A DNA stretch of 64,000 nucleotides from Cupriavidus basilensis. GTDB taxonomy: Bacteria; Pseudomonadota; Gammaproteobacteria; Burkholderiales; Burkholderiaceae. Below are positions 9,896 through 19,085 of this stretch, in pieces (within the stretch, counting starts at the first letter, position 1; each line of letters starts with the position of its first letter). The DNA lies in the NCBI RefSeq assembly GCF_008801925.2, contig NZ_CP062803.1:2976001-3040000 (forward strand). The letters are read 5' to 3'. The notes under the pieces are model-generated. The model saw only the letters and a program-made list of their open reading frames with translations, had not been told where the DNA came from and did not search any database. The translations under genes and the position numbers were made by a program.

Positions 9896-10432
9896 TCAGC
9901 CGGCCTCGCTGACTGCCGAGCCTTCGCGGCGCGCAACCCGAATAGTGCGCCTCAGGGCGCGCAAAGCGCTGGCGCCGGCAAATGCCCGATTGACCACCAG
10001 CACGCGTGGTGGCTGTCCGGCTACCGGTTCCAGGGCCAGCACGAGCGCCAGCTCGCCCAATTCCCAGCTGGATTCCACCCTCGCAATCGCGCGGCTTCCG
10101 TCCGGCATATCGACCAGGATGCCGGGCCGGCCGGTACTGTCCCGCCCTGGCGCAAGGCCGCCGTAGGCACAGGCGGCACCGCGCCAGAGCTTGGGCCAAT
10201 GCCAGGCCAGCGAGCCGCACAACCCGGCCAGGCCGGCTACCAACAGCCACTGCGTCAAATCCCAGCCTTGCGCCGAGCGCCCCAGTTCCTGCACGCCTTG
10301 CCGGGCCAACAACGTGAACGTTGCCAGCTCGCAGACCAGGAACAGCACCAAGGCCCACCGCAAGGGATGGGCCTTGAAACGCAAAGGGGAAGCCACCCGG
10401 CGGCCGCCGGGTTCAGGCGCGACGGAAGACAA
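9896..10432 (-). CDS. Uncharacterised membrane protein between fabF and rpoE
   Basis: A 178-residue basic protein with two hydrophobic segments (about residues 25-43, [18 protein letters not shown], and 59-78, [20 protein letters not shown]) followed by a soluble part with [20 protein letters not shown]. The topology (two close membrane helices, then a beta-rich tail) resembles YgfX/CptA-type proteins, but I do not recognise it firmly. It overlaps the end of fabF by 20 bases and begins with a TTG, or with a GTG 12 codons later, so expression is probably coupled to fabF. Function not assigned. Confidence 0.7.
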   Translation of the reverse strand: MSSVAPEPGGRRVASPLRFKAHPLRWALVLFLVCELATFTLLARQGVQELGRSAQGWDLTQWLLVAGLAGLCGSLAWHWPKLWRGAACAYGGLAPGRDSTGRPGILVDMPDGSRAIARVESSWELGELALVLALEPVAGQPPRVLVVNRAFAGASALRALRRTIRVARREGSAVSEAG

Positions 10433-11645
10433 GCGTGCCGTTGGTGCCGCCGAATCCGAAATTGTTTTTCACCGCCACGTCGATCTTCAGGTCACGTGCC
10501 GTATTGGCCACGTAATCCAGGTCACACTCGGGATCCTGGTTGAAGATGTTGATGGTCGGGGGCGACACCTGGTGGTGCAGCGCCAGCACGGTGAAAACCG
10601 ACTCAAGCCCGCCCGCGCCACCCAGCAAGTGTCCGGTCATCGACTTGGTCGAGTTGACAGCCAGCTTGTAGGCGTGATCGCCAAAGGCCAGCTTGATTGC
10701 TTCGGTCTCGTTTTTGTCACCAAGCGGAGTCGAGGTGCCGTGCGCATTCAGGTAGCCGACTTCATCCGCATTGATGCCAGCATCCCTGAGGGCGTTGGCC
10801 ATGCAGCGGCGGGGGCCGTCCATATTGGGCGCGGTCATGTGGTAAGCATCACCGCTCATGCCGAAGCCGATCAACTCCGCATAGATCCTAGCGCCACGCG
10901 CCTTGGCCGACTCATACTCCTCGAGCATGACCACGCCGGCGCCCTCGCCCAGCACGAAGCCATCGCGATCCTTGTCCCAGGGGCGGGAGGCGGCTGCGGG
11001 GTCATCGTTACGGGTCGATAGTGCACGCGCTGCGGCGAAACCGCCAATGCCCAGCGGCGAGACGGTGGATTCAGCGCCACCGGCCAGCATCACGTCGGCG
11101 TCTCCCGCCTGGATCAGGCGGGCCGCCAGGCCAATGCTGTGCAGGCCAGTGGTACAAGCCGTGACGGCGGCCAGGTTGGGGCCCTTGAGTCCATGGATAA
11201 TGGACAGGTGGCCCGAGATCATGTTGATGATCGAGCCAGGCACGAAGAACGGGGAAATCCGGCGCGGGCCACGATTGGTCAGCTCCGCGTGGGTATCCTC
11301 GATCATCGGCAGGCCGCCGATGCCCGATCCGACCAGCACGCCAATGCGATCGGCATTGGCTTCGGTCACTTCGTAGCCGCTATCCTTGAGCGCCTGCGAA
11401 CCCGCTGCGATGCCATAGTGGATAAACGTATCCATATGGCGGGCTTCCTTGGCCGGGATGTAGTCCTCGGCGTTGAATCCCTTGACCTCGCCAGCGAAGT
11501 GCACGGCAAGCGCGGAATGATCGAATTTGGTGACGGTGGCAATGCCAGACTTGCCGGCAACCAGGTTGGCCCAGCCTTCGGCAACCGTGTTTCCGACCGG
11601 AGACACAAGGCCAAGCCCAGTGACGACGACACGACGACGGCTCAC
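10413..11645 (-). CDS. fabF: 3-oxoacyl-[acyl-carrier-protein] synthase II
   Basis: A 410-residue condensing enzyme that elongates acyl-ACP with malonyl-ACP. The catalytic triad is Cys164 (TACTTGLHS), a His in [11 protein letters not shown] near 302 and a His in TGHLLGGAG near 339. It starts with GTG at 11645, preceded by AGGAAA about 6 bases away. It follows acpP after 199 bases that hold a long inverted repeat, and completes the plsX-fabH-fabD-fabG-acpP-fabF cluster. Confidence 0.97.
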   Translation of the reverse strand: MSRRRVVVTGLGLVSPVGNTVAEGWANLVAGKSGIATVTKFDHSALAVHFAGEVKGFNAEDYIPAKEARHMDTFIHYGIAAGSQALKDSGYEVTEANADRIGVLVGSGIGGLPMIEDTHAELTNRGPRRISPFFVPGSIINMISGHLSIIHGLKGPNLAAVTACTTGLHSIGLAARLIQAGDADVMLAGGAESTVSPLGIGGFAAARALSTRNDDPAAASRPWDKDRDGFVLGEGAGVVMLEEYESAKARGARIYAELIGFGMSGDAYHMTAPNMDGPRRCMANALRDAGINADEVGYLNAHGTSTPLGDKNETEAIKLAFGDHAYKLAVNSTKSMTGHLLGGAGGLESVFTVLALHHQVSPPTINIFNQDPECDLDYVANTARDLKIDVAVKNNFGFGGTNGTLVFRRA

Positions 11646-11767
11646 TATGATTTCCTACGGGTACGTGAAGCAAAACCGGATTGGGAATCGATGCCGGCCA
11701 ACGGCCAGCAACCGGCTGCACCGACACCGGCGCAACGCATCCAATTGTGCTTCTTCGAACAGACGAA

Positions 11768-11823
11768 AGCCACAGAAAACAACGCAGCGGACCCACGGGC
11801 CCACGCGCCTGCCTTCTGTGGCT
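11768..11823 (-). other. Long inverted repeat between acpP and fabF
   Basis: Perfect 9-base arms, AGCCACAGA at 11768-11776 and TCTGTGGCT at 11815-11823, enclose 38 bases that contain further G+C pairing. On the transcribed strand the hairpin starts 22 bases after the acpP stop and ends with TTTTCTGTGGCTTTC. There is no full T-tract, so it looks like a processing or partial-termination hairpin that could let acpP be expressed above fabF. Role is inferred. Confidence 0.5.
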
Positions 11824-11844
11824 CGGAATTCAGATACGACAGGC

Positions 11845-12084
11845 TTAAGCCTTGACGTGTGCGGTGGCGTAATCGATTGCCTGTTGCACGGTCGTGATCT
11901 TCTCGGCTTCCTCATCAGGAATTTCCATGCCGAATTCATCTTCCAACGCCATCACCAGCTCAACCGTGTCGAGCGAGTCAGCGCCCAGGTCGTTCACAAA
12001 CGACGATTCGGTCTTGATGTCTGCCTCGGCCACGCCGAGTTGCTCTGCCACGATTTTCTTGACGCGTTGTTCGATATTGTCCAT
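11845..12084 (-). CDS. acpP: Acyl carrier protein
   Basis: A 79-residue acidic four-helix carrier. Ser37 in the DSL motif ([11 protein letters not shown]) receives the 4'-phosphopantetheine arm; helix II ([19 protein letters not shown]) follows. It shuttles acyl chains between the Fab enzymes and PlsX. The ribosome site GGAGGG lies a few bases before the ATG, as expected for a very highly expressed gene. It is flanked by 170 bases upstream and 199 downstream without genes, suggesting its own promoter and separate transcript control. Confidence 0.98.
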   Translation of the reverse strand: MDNIEQRVKKIVAEQLGVAEADIKTESSFVNDLGADSLDTVELVMALEDEFGMEIPDEEAEKITTVQQAIDYATAHVKA

Positions 12085-12254
12085 GTAACCCTCCAGGGAA
12101 GTTCGACAAAAAGTGGGCGCATTTTAGCAGGTTTGGGCCATAAAAATGCCCCCCGCCATCTATTGCAAGAACTGCGCCCGATCAGTTTTAAAAATAACCA
12201 CTTCATACAGCTTCTGCCGGCTTCTCCCTCGAACCCGGCCACTGCACAAGGTGA

Positions 12255-13004
12255 TCAATTCATGTACATGCCACCATTCACATGGAGCGTTGTACCAGTG
12301 ATGTAGGCCGCCTGCGGACCTGCCAGGAAGGCCACCGCATGTGCGATGTCTTCCGGCTGGCCGAGCCGGCCCAACGGGATCTGCGTCTTCAGTGCCGTAT
12401 GCTGCTCTTCCGACAAAACCTTGGTCATATCGGTATCGATAAAGCCCGGCGCCACGCAATTGACGGTGACGTTGCGGCTGCCGATCTCGCGCGCAAGCGC
12501 GCGGCTCATGCCTTCCACGCCTGCCTTGGCTGCCGCGTAGTTCATCTGACCCGGGTTGCCGGTCGAGCCGACCACCGAGGTGATGTTGATGATACGGCCA
12601 CCGCGGGCCTTCATCATCGGACGCAGTACGGCGCGCGACAGGCGGAACACCGCCGTCATATTGGTCTCGATCACCGCACTCCAGTCTTCGTCCTTCATGC
12701 GCATGGCGAGCTGGTCCTGGGTAATGCCGGCATTGTTCACCAGCACGCCCAGGCTGCCATGCGCCTTGACCAGTTCGTCGATCAGCGCTTCCGACGCCAC
12801 TGCATCATTGACGTTGAGCACGGCGCCGCGGCCCTTGCCACCGGCTGCCGCCAGGTATTCGCTGATGGCTGCCGCACCCGCCTCGCTGGTGGCAGTACCC
12901 ACCACCGTGGCGCCCTGGGCGGCCAGTTCCAGTGCGATGGCGCGGCCAATCCCGCGCGACGCGCCGGTTACCAGCGCGACCTGGTTTTCCAGAAATTTTG
13001 TCAT
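12255..13004 (-). CDS. fabG: 3-oxoacyl-[acyl-carrier-protein] reductase
   Basis: A 249-residue short-chain dehydrogenase that reduces 3-oxoacyl-ACP with NADPH. The cofactor motif GASRGIG is at 14-20, NNAG at 90-93, and the catalytic residues are Ser143, Tyr156 and Lys160 (MNYAAAK). Length and motifs are those of FabG. It lies 15 bases downstream of fabD, in the same transcript direction. Confidence 0.97.
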   Translation of the reverse strand: MTKFLENQVALVTGASRGIGRAIALELAAQGATVVGTATSEAGAAAISEYLAAAGGKGRGAVLNVNDAVASEALIDELVKAHGSLGVLVNNAGITQDQLAMRMKDEDWSAVIETNMTAVFRLSRAVLRPMMKARGGRIINITSVVGSTGNPGQMNYAAAKAGVEGMSRALAREIGSRNVTVNCVAPGFIDTDMTKVLSEEQHTALKTQIPLGRLGQPEDIAHAVAFLAGPQAAYITGTTLHVNGGMYMN

Positions 13005-13019
13005 TGCGTTGGTCCTTGT

Positions 13020-13955
13020 TTACTTCAGCAGCGCCAGCGTGTCCTGCAGCGAGGCCGGATCGAAGATCGCTCCGCCCACCAGACTGCCGTCGATGCGCTT
13101 GGTCATGCCGGCCAGCACCTTGCCGGGGCCGCACTCAATCACATGGGTCACGCCTTCAGCAGCGATCTTCTGCACGCACTCGACCCAGCGCACCGGGGCT
13201 GCGGCCTGACGGACCAGCGCGTCCTTGATGGCTTGCGGGTCATTGACGATGGCCACATCGACGTTGTTCACCAGCGGAATCGACGGCGCGGAAAACACCA
13301 TGCCGGCCATGCGCTCGCGCAGGCGGTCCGATGCGGGCTTGAGCAGCGACGAGTGGAACGGTGCCGACACCGGCAGCGGCAGCGCGCGCTTGGCGCCACG
13401 TGCCTTGGCCATTTCGCAGGCCTTCTCCACGGCACCCTTGTTGCCAGCGATCACCACCTGCAATGGAGCATTGAAGTTCACGGCCTCCACCACGCCGGCA
13501 CCGGTCGCCGACGCTTCAGCGCAAGCGGCGCGCACGTCATCATCGGACAGGCCCAGGATGGCTGCCATGCCGCCCTCTCCAACCGGCACGGCTTCCTGCA
13601 TGGCTTGTGCGCGAAAGCGCACCAGCGGCACCGCATCAGCAAAGGGGATCACTCCGGCTGCCACCAGCGCGGAATATTCACCCAGGCTGTGCCCCGCCAC
13701 CACGACCGGAACCGGACCGCCGGCGTCGAGCCAGGCGCGGTAGATGGCCACCGCTGCGGTCAGCATCACCGGTTGCGTGTTGGCGGTGAGGTTCAGGTCC
13801 TCGGCCGGGCCTTCGGCGATCAGTTGGCCTAGGTCCTGCCCAAGCGCGGCGGATGCCTCATCCAGCGTGGCACGAACTACCGCGTTGCCGGCAAAGGCGT
13901 TGAGCATGCCAACTGCCTGCGAGCCTTGCCCTGGGAATACAAAGGAGAATTTCAT
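13020..13955 (-). CDS. fabD: Malonyl CoA-acyl carrier protein transacylase
   Basis: A 311-residue enzyme that transfers malonyl from CoA to ACP. The nucleophile is Ser90 in GHSLGEYSAL, with the catalytic His in VSAPFHSSLL near residue 200 and the N-terminal FPGQGSQ. The start ATG 13955 (MKFSFVFPGQG) is chosen over an upstream in-frame codon because it matches the family's N-terminus. It sits between fabH and fabG. Confidence 0.97.
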   Translation of the reverse strand: MKFSFVFPGQGSQAVGMLNAFAGNAVVRATLDEASAALGQDLGQLIAEGPAEDLNLTANTQPVMLTAAVAIYRAWLDAGGPVPVVVAGHSLGEYSALVAAGVIPFADAVPLVRFRAQAMQEAVPVGEGGMAAILGLSDDDVRAACAEASATGAGVVEAVNFNAPLQVVIAGNKGAVEKACEMAKARGAKRALPLPVSAPFHSSLLKPASDRLRERMAGMVFSAPSIPLVNNVDVAIVNDPQAIKDALVRQAAAPVRWVECVQKIAAEGVTHVIECGPGKVLAGMTKRIDGSLVGGAIFDPASLQDTLALLK

Positions 13956-14027
13956 CGCAATCGAATCGTAAAGATGAATAGCGCCGGGTCGGCGCAACGG
14001 CATGACACCGCCGCGCCGGCCCGAATA

Positions 14028-15008
14028 TTACATGCGCAGCAGTACCGCGCCCCAGGTGAAGCCGCCGCCCACGCCTTCCATCAGCACGTGATGCCCTGCG
14101 CCAATGCGGCCATCGCGCACCGCCACGTCGAGCGCCAGCGGGATCGAGGCTGCCGAGGTGTTGCCGTGCTCATGCACCGTAGCCACCATGCGCTCGGCAG
14201 GCAGGCCAAGCTTCCTGGCCGTGCTTTGCATGATGCGGATATTGGCCTGGTGCGGGATCAGCCAGTCGACCTTTTCCGCCGGGAACTGCGCGCCCGCGAG
14301 TGCTTCGCGCGCGACCTTGTCGAGCACGGTGACCGCTAGCTTGAACACAGCCTGGCCATCCATGTGCAGGAAGGGGTTGCCGGTGATATTGCCGCCCGAG
14401 ACGTTGCCCGGCACGCACAGGATATCCACATGGCTGCCATCGGAGTGCATCGCCGACGACAGGATGCCGGGTTCCTCGGAGGCGGACAGCACAACTGCGC
14501 CGGCACCGTCGCCGAACAGCACGCAGGTGGTGCGGTCGTTGAAGTCCAGGATGCGGGAAAACACTTCCGAGCCAATCACCAGCGCATTGCGATGTGAACC
14601 GCTGCGGATGAATTTCTCGGCGGTGGCCAGCGCATAGACAAAGCCCGAGCACACCGCTTGCAGGTCGAACGCCGCGCAGTTGTTGGTGATGCCAAGCTTC
14701 TGTTGCACGAGGCAGGCGGTGCTGGGGAAGACGAAATCGGGCGTGGAAGTGGCAACGATGATCAGGTCGATGCTCTGGCGATCGATGCCGGCGGCCTCAA
14801 GCGCGCGCTCCGCCGCCTTGACGGCGAGGTCGCTGCTGGTGACATCCGGCTCGGCCCAATGGCGGGCCGAGATGCCACTGCGCGAAAAGATCCATTCGTC
14901 GCTGGTCTCGATGCCCTTCTCAGCCAGTTGCGCCGCGATATCTTGGTTAGTGACGCGCCGCGGAGGCAAATAGCTCCCGGTCCCGATGATTTTTGCGTAG
15001 CTTGTCAT
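14028..15008 (-). CDS. fabH: 3-oxoacyl-[acyl-carrier-protein] synthase III
   Basis: A 326-residue thiolase-fold enzyme that starts fatty acid synthesis by condensing acetyl-CoA with malonyl-ACP. Catalytic residues are Cys120 (QAVCSGF), a His in [10 protein letters not shown] near 255 and an Asn in HEHGNTSA near 285. Start ATG 15008 gives [15 protein letters not shown], the usual FabH beginning. It is 59 bases downstream of plsX and 72 bases upstream of fabD. Confidence 0.97.
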   Translation of the reverse strand: MTSYAKIIGTGSYLPPRRVTNQDIAAQLAEKGIETSDEWIFSRSGISARHWAEPDVTSSDLAVKAAERALEAAGIDRQSIDLIIVATSTPDFVFPSTACLVQQKLGITNNCAAFDLQAVCSGFVYALATAEKFIRSGSHRNALVIGSEVFSRILDFNDRTTCVLFGDGAGAVVLSASEEPGILSSAMHSDGSHVDILCVPGNVSGGNITGNPFLHMDGQAVFKLAVTVLDKVAREALAGAQFPAEKVDWLIPHQANIRIMQSTARKLGLPAERMVATVHEHGNTSAASIPLALDVAVRDGRIGAGHHVLMEGVGGGFTWGAVLLRM

Positions 15009-15067
15009 GTAATGTCGGATCGATCGTCTGGCCACGGGTCGTCGCCCGCGGCATCTACATCAAGACC

Positions 15068-16144
15068 TCAGGCGGCGTGCGGGCTTGGACTGGAATCCTC
15101 GGCGCCTGACTGCGGGCCGGTAGCCGGAGTGCTGTTACCTGACTTGTTGGCGAAGGCCTGAATGGTGCGTTCGATCACACCATTCCTGGCCGCATCATAC
15201 CCGCGTTTGATAGCCCACTCAAAAGCGTGCGCATCGGCGGAACCATGACTTTTGACGACCAGCCCGCGCAGGCCGAGCAGGGAAGCGCCGTTATAGCGCG
15301 CCGGGTCCAGGCGCCGGGACAGTCGCTTGAGCACCGGCAAAGCCAGGACCGCCAGCAGCTTGGTAAACCACGACCGCGTGAATTCTTCCTTGATCATGTT
15401 GGCGATCATCTTGGCCAACCCTTCGCTGCTCTTTAGCGCGACGTTGCCGACGAAGCCATCGCACACCACGATATCGGTGGTGCCCTTGAAGATGTCGTTG
15501 CCTTCCACGTTGCCGTAGAAGTTGAGCTCCGAAGCGCGCAGCAGCTCACCCGCGCGCTTCACGACATCGTTGCCCTTGATCACTTCTTCGCCGATGTTAA
15601 GCAGGCCGACGCTCGGGCGCTCCTTGTGATCCACCACGGCAACCATGGCCTCCGCCATGCGCGCGAACTGCAGCAGGTGCTCGGGCTCGCAGTCGGCATT
15701 GGCACCGAGGTCGAGCACCGTGGTACCCCAGCCCTGCTCGTTGGGAATGGTGGTTGCGATAGCCGGCCGCTCGATGCCCTCGAGCGTTTTCAGCACATAG
15801 CGCGACACGGCCATCAGGGCGCCGGTATTGCCTGCCGAGATGCATGCGCCAGCCAGCCCCTCCTTCACCTGGGTCACCGCCACGCGCATCGAGGAATCCT
15901 TCTTCCTGCGCAGCGCCACTTCAACGGGGTCGTCCATGGTGATGACTTCGGACGCGGTCACAATGCGCACGCGCGGATGGTCGAGCGCGTGCAGCTTCTT
16001 GAGCTGCGGCTCGATGCTGTCCCGCAAGCCGACCAGCACCACTTCGGCGTCGCTATGGCTTGAGAGAAAACTGATCGCCGCCGGTACGGTCACGGAGACA
16101 CCGTGATCGCCACCCATGCAGTCGATAGCTAGTTTGATCGTCAT
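15068..16144 (-). CDS. plsX: Phosphate acyltransferase PlsX
   Basis: A 358-residue enzyme that converts acyl-ACP to acyl-phosphate, the donor for glycerol-3-phosphate acylation by PlsY. Recognised by the N-terminal [13 protein letters not shown], the central [10 protein letters not shown] and [17 protein letters not shown]. Start ATG 16144 fits the family; the frame is open 54 codons upstream but without similarity and through a terminator-free but GC-rich spacer. The C-terminus has a ~25-residue Ser/Pro-rich tail. Confidence 0.96.
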   Translation of the reverse strand: MTIKLAIDCMGGDHGVSVTVPAAISFLSSHSDAEVVLVGLRDSIEPQLKKLHALDHPRVRIVTASEVITMDDPVEVALRRKKDSSMRVAVTQVKEGLAGACISAGNTGALMAVSRYVLKTLEGIERPAIATTIPNEQGWGTTVLDLGANADCEPEHLLQFARMAEAMVAVVDHKERPSVGLLNIGEEVIKGNDVVKRAGELLRASELNFYGNVEGNDIFKGTTDIVVCDGFVGNVALKSSEGLAKMIANMIKEEFTRSWFTKLLAVLALPVLKRLSRRLDPARYNGASLLGLRGLVVKSHGSADAHAFEWAIKRGYDAARNGVIERTIQAFANKSGNSTPATGPQSGAEDSSPSPHAA

Positions 16145-16467
16145 TGTTTCCTGGTGCAGAAGCGCTGGTCGGCGTGACTTGGAATCCTGGCTCCCGAGCC
16201 GGGCAGGCATGACCCTGACCAGCCGGTGGCAACCCGACGGCACTCCCGGAGCGCTCCACGGCGAGATCTGGCGCCGCCCTTGCCGCCGCGCATGGCATCC
16301 AGCCATGCACTCAGCTTGAGCCGGCGGCGCAAATCGGCCCGATGGAAGCCTGCGCTACGGTTTGCGCTGCGAGCGCGCAACAAAAAAGCGGCAACGATTT
16401 TGCCGCTTTTTTGTTTTTGACCTACCAACGTGCGCGTACGAGACGCAAAGTCACGCCGAACGATCTG
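16145..16467. other. Gene-free spacer between rpmF and plsX
   Basis: These 323 bases hold a strong terminator hairpin near 16382-16412 and about 230 bases of GC-rich sequence before plsX. No credible open frame with family similarity is present. A promoter for plsX and the downstream fab genes is expected here, but I could not point to convincing -35 and -10 boxes. Confidence 0.6.
16382..16412 (-). terminator. Rho-independent terminator after rpmF
   Basis: Arms AAAAAAGCGGCA (16382-16393) and TGCCGCTTTTTT (16401-16412) around a 7-base loop. The A-tract and T-tract make it functional in principle on both strands; the gene ending upstream of it is rpmF on the minus strand. It separates yceD-rpmF from plsX-fab. 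Confidence 0.85.
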
Positions 16468-16647
16468 TCAGTCGTTCTTGGTCTTGATGACCTTGCGGCC
16501 ACGATAGTAGCCGTTCGGGCTCACGTGGTGACGCAGGTGGGTTTCGCCCGTGGTCGGCTCCACTGCCAGCGCTGCCGTGGTCAGGTGGTCGTGCGAGCGA
16601 TGCATGCCGCGCTTGGAGGGCGACTTCTTGTTCTGTTGAACTGCCAT
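16468..16647 (-). CDS. rpmF: 50S ribosomal protein L32
   Basis: A 59-residue ribosomal protein beginning [20 protein letters not shown] and ending [10 protein letters not shown], matching bL32. It is not among the longest frames in this stretch but is unambiguous by sequence. A GGAGTC-type ribosome site precedes the ATG. It follows yceD by 119 bases, as in many Proteobacteria, but is cut off from plsX by a terminator. Confidence 0.97.
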   Translation of the reverse strand: MAVQQNKKSPSKRGMHRSHDHLTTAALAVEPTTGETHLRHHVSPNGYYRGRKVIKTKND

Positions 16648-16766
16648 GATGACTCCTTCGAGAATTTTTCAATGGTAACACACGCATCCCGCACGAGGCG
16701 TAGCCGGGCCCGGCCGGATGCTGATCCTGGTGCCCTCGAACGTTGCAAGATGCCGGCGAACCGGCT

Positions 16767-17363
16767 TCAGTGCTTCGTTTTCAGGCCGGCCAGCGCCGCA
16801 AAGGGCGAAGGCCGTTTTTCTTCTTCCGGCAGAACCTCTGGTTCAGGTTCCGCCTGTCCGTCCACCCCGGTCACGAGACTTTCGTGCACCGTGGGGCAAA
16901 CGTCATGCTTGGGCGCCACCGGCAAAGCCAGCAGCACTTCATCTTCAATCAGCGTCAGCAGGTCGAAACGCTTGGAGCCAACAATCACATCGAGCTCGTC
17001 GTCATCCATGGGCGCCGCATCGGCATCCGCCTCGCTGGCGACCACCTCGAAGCACATGTCCGTGGCGATCGGCTGCTCGTACACCCGCAGGCAGCGCTGG
17101 CAATCCAGCCAGACCCGGCCATTCACGGCCAGATCGATGAACAGGCGCTCCACCGCGGGCTTGCCGGGCTCGCCCGCCTCTTCCTCGACAAAGCCGGAAA
17201 GCGCGTAGCTGAACACCTCGTCCGGCGCCGACGCTGGCGCTTGCGCCGCAGTCTCGGCTATGATGCGCGGCAAATCGCGTGCGGCAACTTCGCCGGTGGC
17301 GTCGTCGCCAGCGCGGCAAAACGCAAAGAGATCGAGCGCGCGCAGGTCAATCGGCTGGGTCAT
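16767..17363 (-). CDS. yceD: YceD family (DUF177) protein, 23S rRNA accumulation protein type
   Basis: A 198-residue acidic protein with the family core WLDCQRCLRVYEQPI and the later DEVLLALPVAPKHDVCP. In Escherichia coli YceD affects 23S rRNA accumulation; it occurs next to rpmF in most Gram-negative bacteria, as here. The first cysteine pair and the distal cysteine suggest metal binding, though that is inference. The gene is divergent from maf, with a 249-base shared upstream region containing an inverted repeat. Confidence 0.92.
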   Translation of the reverse strand: MTQPIDLRALDLFAFCRAGDDATGEVAARDLPRIIAETAAQAPASAPDEVFSYALSGFVEEEAGEPGKPAVERLFIDLAVNGRVWLDCQRCLRVYEQPIATDMCFEVVASEADADAAPMDDDELDVIVGSKRFDLLTLIEDEVLLALPVAPKHDVCPTVHESLVTGVDGQAEPEPEVLPEEEKRPSPFAALAGLKTKH

Positions 17364-17425
17364 GTCTTATCGTGCCGTCATGCCGGGAGGCATCCCGGAG
17401 GATCGCGGCTTCGACGCATTTTTCT

Positions 17426-17451
17426 GTATACCTGACATATAACTGGTATAC
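17426..17451. promoter_or_regulatory. Inverted repeat, candidate operator between yceD and maf
   Basis: Two 7-base arms, GTATACC (17426-17432) and GGTATAC (17445-17451), are perfect inverted copies separated by a 12-base AT-rich spacer containing TATAAC. The site lies about 65-90 bases upstream of yceD and about 160 bases upstream of maf. Arms and spacing look like a dimeric regulator site. The regulator is unknown. Confidence 0.5.
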
Positions 17452-17612
17452 GTACCGTCGAAACGTGACTCGGAAGCCACACAACACCGGAAAAAACACG
17501 GTATTGCGCCGGACTTGCTTGGCTAAACGCGAGATTATACGTCGATTCTGCTGCCGCGGTCAAAATTTTGGAAGACGGCCATTCGCCGCTTTCCCTTTTC
17601 GCTCAATTACTT

Positions 17613-18212
17613 ATGCCGCAAACTTCCCGCCCCACCCTCATCCTGGGTTCCAGCTCACGTTATCGCCGCGAATTGCTGGAGCGCCTGCGCATTCCTTTCG
17701 AGGTGGCCATTCCCGACATCGACGAAACCCCGCAACCAGGCGAAAGCCCCGAAGCCACCGCGCTGCGGCTCTCCCACGCCAAGGCACAGGCCATCGCCGA
17801 GCGGCATCCCGGCACCCTGGTCATCGGCTCCGACCAGGTCGCCACGCTGGACGGCAGGCAGATCGGCAAGCCCGGCTCCCATGAAAAGGCCCTGGCGCAA
17901 TTGCAGTGGATGCGCGGCCGTACCGTCACTTTTCACTCCGCGTTGTGCCTGCTTGACAGTCGTAACGGCGAGGCTCAGTTGGCCGATATCCAGACGCGCG
18001 CGACCTTCCGCGACCTTCCCGACCAGGAACTGGATGCCTACCTGCGCATCGAGCGCCCTTATGATGTCGCGGGCAGCGCCAAATCCGAAGGACTGGGGAT
18101 CGCCCTGCTCTCGCATATGGAGTCCGACGATCCCACCGCGCTGGTAGGCCTGCCTCTGATCGCGCTGACCAATATGCTGCGCCAGGCCGGCTACCCCTTC
18201 TTCCAGGACTGA
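17613..18212 (+). CDS. Maf-like nucleotide pyrophosphatase, YceF type
   Basis: A 199-residue Maf family protein. The N-terminal [20 protein letters not shown], the acidic [10 protein letters not shown] and [17 protein letters not shown] match the YceF subfamily, described as a 7-methyl-GTP pyrophosphatase that removes modified nucleotides. Start ATG 17613 ([15 protein letters not shown]) fits the family; the frame is open 15 codons upstream. It is divergent from yceD; the yceF-yceD-rpmF-plsX neighbourhood is conserved in enterobacteria. Confidence 0.93.
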   Translation: MPQTSRPTLILGSSSRYRRELLERLRIPFEVAIPDIDETPQPGESPEATALRLSHAKAQAIAERHPGTLVIGSDQVATLDGRQIGKPGSHEKALAQLQWMRGRTVTFHSALCLLDSRNGEAQLADIQTRATFRDLPDQELDAYLRIERPYDVAGSAKSEGLGIALLSHMESDDPTALVGLPLIALTNMLRQAGYPFFQD

Positions 18213-18271
18213 GGGCTTCGCCCACCTTGCATCAAGCCACCAAGCCACAGAAGACAAATGAGAACCCAAGC

Positions 18272-19003
18272 ATGAGCGGCACCCTGTACCTGATCCCCAA
18301 CACCTTGGGCAAACGCGACGAGTTCGACCCGCTCGCGGATGTCATTCCGGCTGGCGTGCAGCAAATCACGGCCAGCCTGGACTACCTGGTGGCGGAAAAT
18401 GCCAAGACGGCACGCGCCTTCCTGAAGAAACTCAGTGAAACCTCTCCGCTAGGCAAGCCAATCCAGCAGATCGAGATCCGCGAACTCAACGTCAATACGC
18501 GCGAAGGCGAACTGGCCGCCTTGCTGGCACCGATCCGCGAAGGGCGCGACGGCGGCCTGCTGTCGGAAGCCGGCGTACCGGCGGTGGCCGATCCCGGCGC
18601 CAACCTGGTGCGCCTGGCTCACACCAAGGGCGTGCGCGTGCGCCCGCTGGTGGGTCCGAGCTCGATTTTGCTGGCCGTGATGGCGTCCGGCCTCAATGGC
18701 CAGAGCTTTGCGTTCAACGGCTACCTGCCGGTGGATGCCGGCGAGCGCGCCAAGCGCCTGCGCGAACTGGAGCAGCTATCGCGCAAAGCGCGCCAGACCC
18801 AGGTCTGGATCGAGACGCCGTACCGCAACGGCCCCTTGCTGGAGGCCATGCGCCAGCATTGCGCAGGCACCAGCCTGCTGTCGATCGCGGTAGACCTGAC
18901 CTTGCCAAGCGAGACGATCGTCACGCTGCCCATCTCCGATTGGCGCCCGGAGCGGCTGGCACTGAACAAGCGCCCGGCCATTTTCTCCTTGCTGGCAACC
19001 TGA
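18272..19003 (+). CDS. SAM-dependent methyltransferase of the tetrapyrrole methylase/RsmI-like family
   Basis: A 243-residue protein with LYLIPNTLG at the start, SEAGVPAVADPGANLVRLAH and VGPSSILLAVMASGLNG. These match the RsmI-type motifs (SDAGTP, DPG, GPSA) that form the SAM pocket in tetrapyrrole methylase folds. True RsmI methylates C1402 of 16S rRNA; this is a shorter paralogue whose target is unknown. Start ATG 18272 is chosen because the conserved domain begins directly there. It follows maf by 59 bases and is probably co-transcribed, ending at a strong terminator. Confidence 0.85.
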   Translation: MSGTLYLIPNTLGKRDEFDPLADVIPAGVQQITASLDYLVAENAKTARAFLKKLSETSPLGKPIQQIEIRELNVNTREGELAALLAPIREGRDGGLLSEAGVPAVADPGANLVRLAHTKGVRVRPLVGPSSILLAVMASGLNGQSFAFNGYLPVDAGERAKRLRELEQLSRKARQTQVWIETPYRNGPLLEAMRQHCAGTSLLSIAVDLTLPSETIVTLPISDWRPERLALNKRPAIFSLLAT

Positions 19004-19032
19004 GCGACGGCCGGCAAACGAGTAAGTAAACG

Positions 19033-19061
19033 AAAAATGGGGCGTTTTCGCCCCATTTTTC
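19033..19061. terminator. Bidirectional terminator between convergent genes
   Basis: Arms AAAAATGGGGCG (19033-19044) and CGCCCCATTTTT (19049-19060) around a TTTT loop. It lies between the rightward methyltransferase gene and the leftward sppA-like gene, and can serve both. Confidence 0.92.
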
Positions 19062-19085
19062 TGCCCCGAGTCCGGCTCGGCTGGC

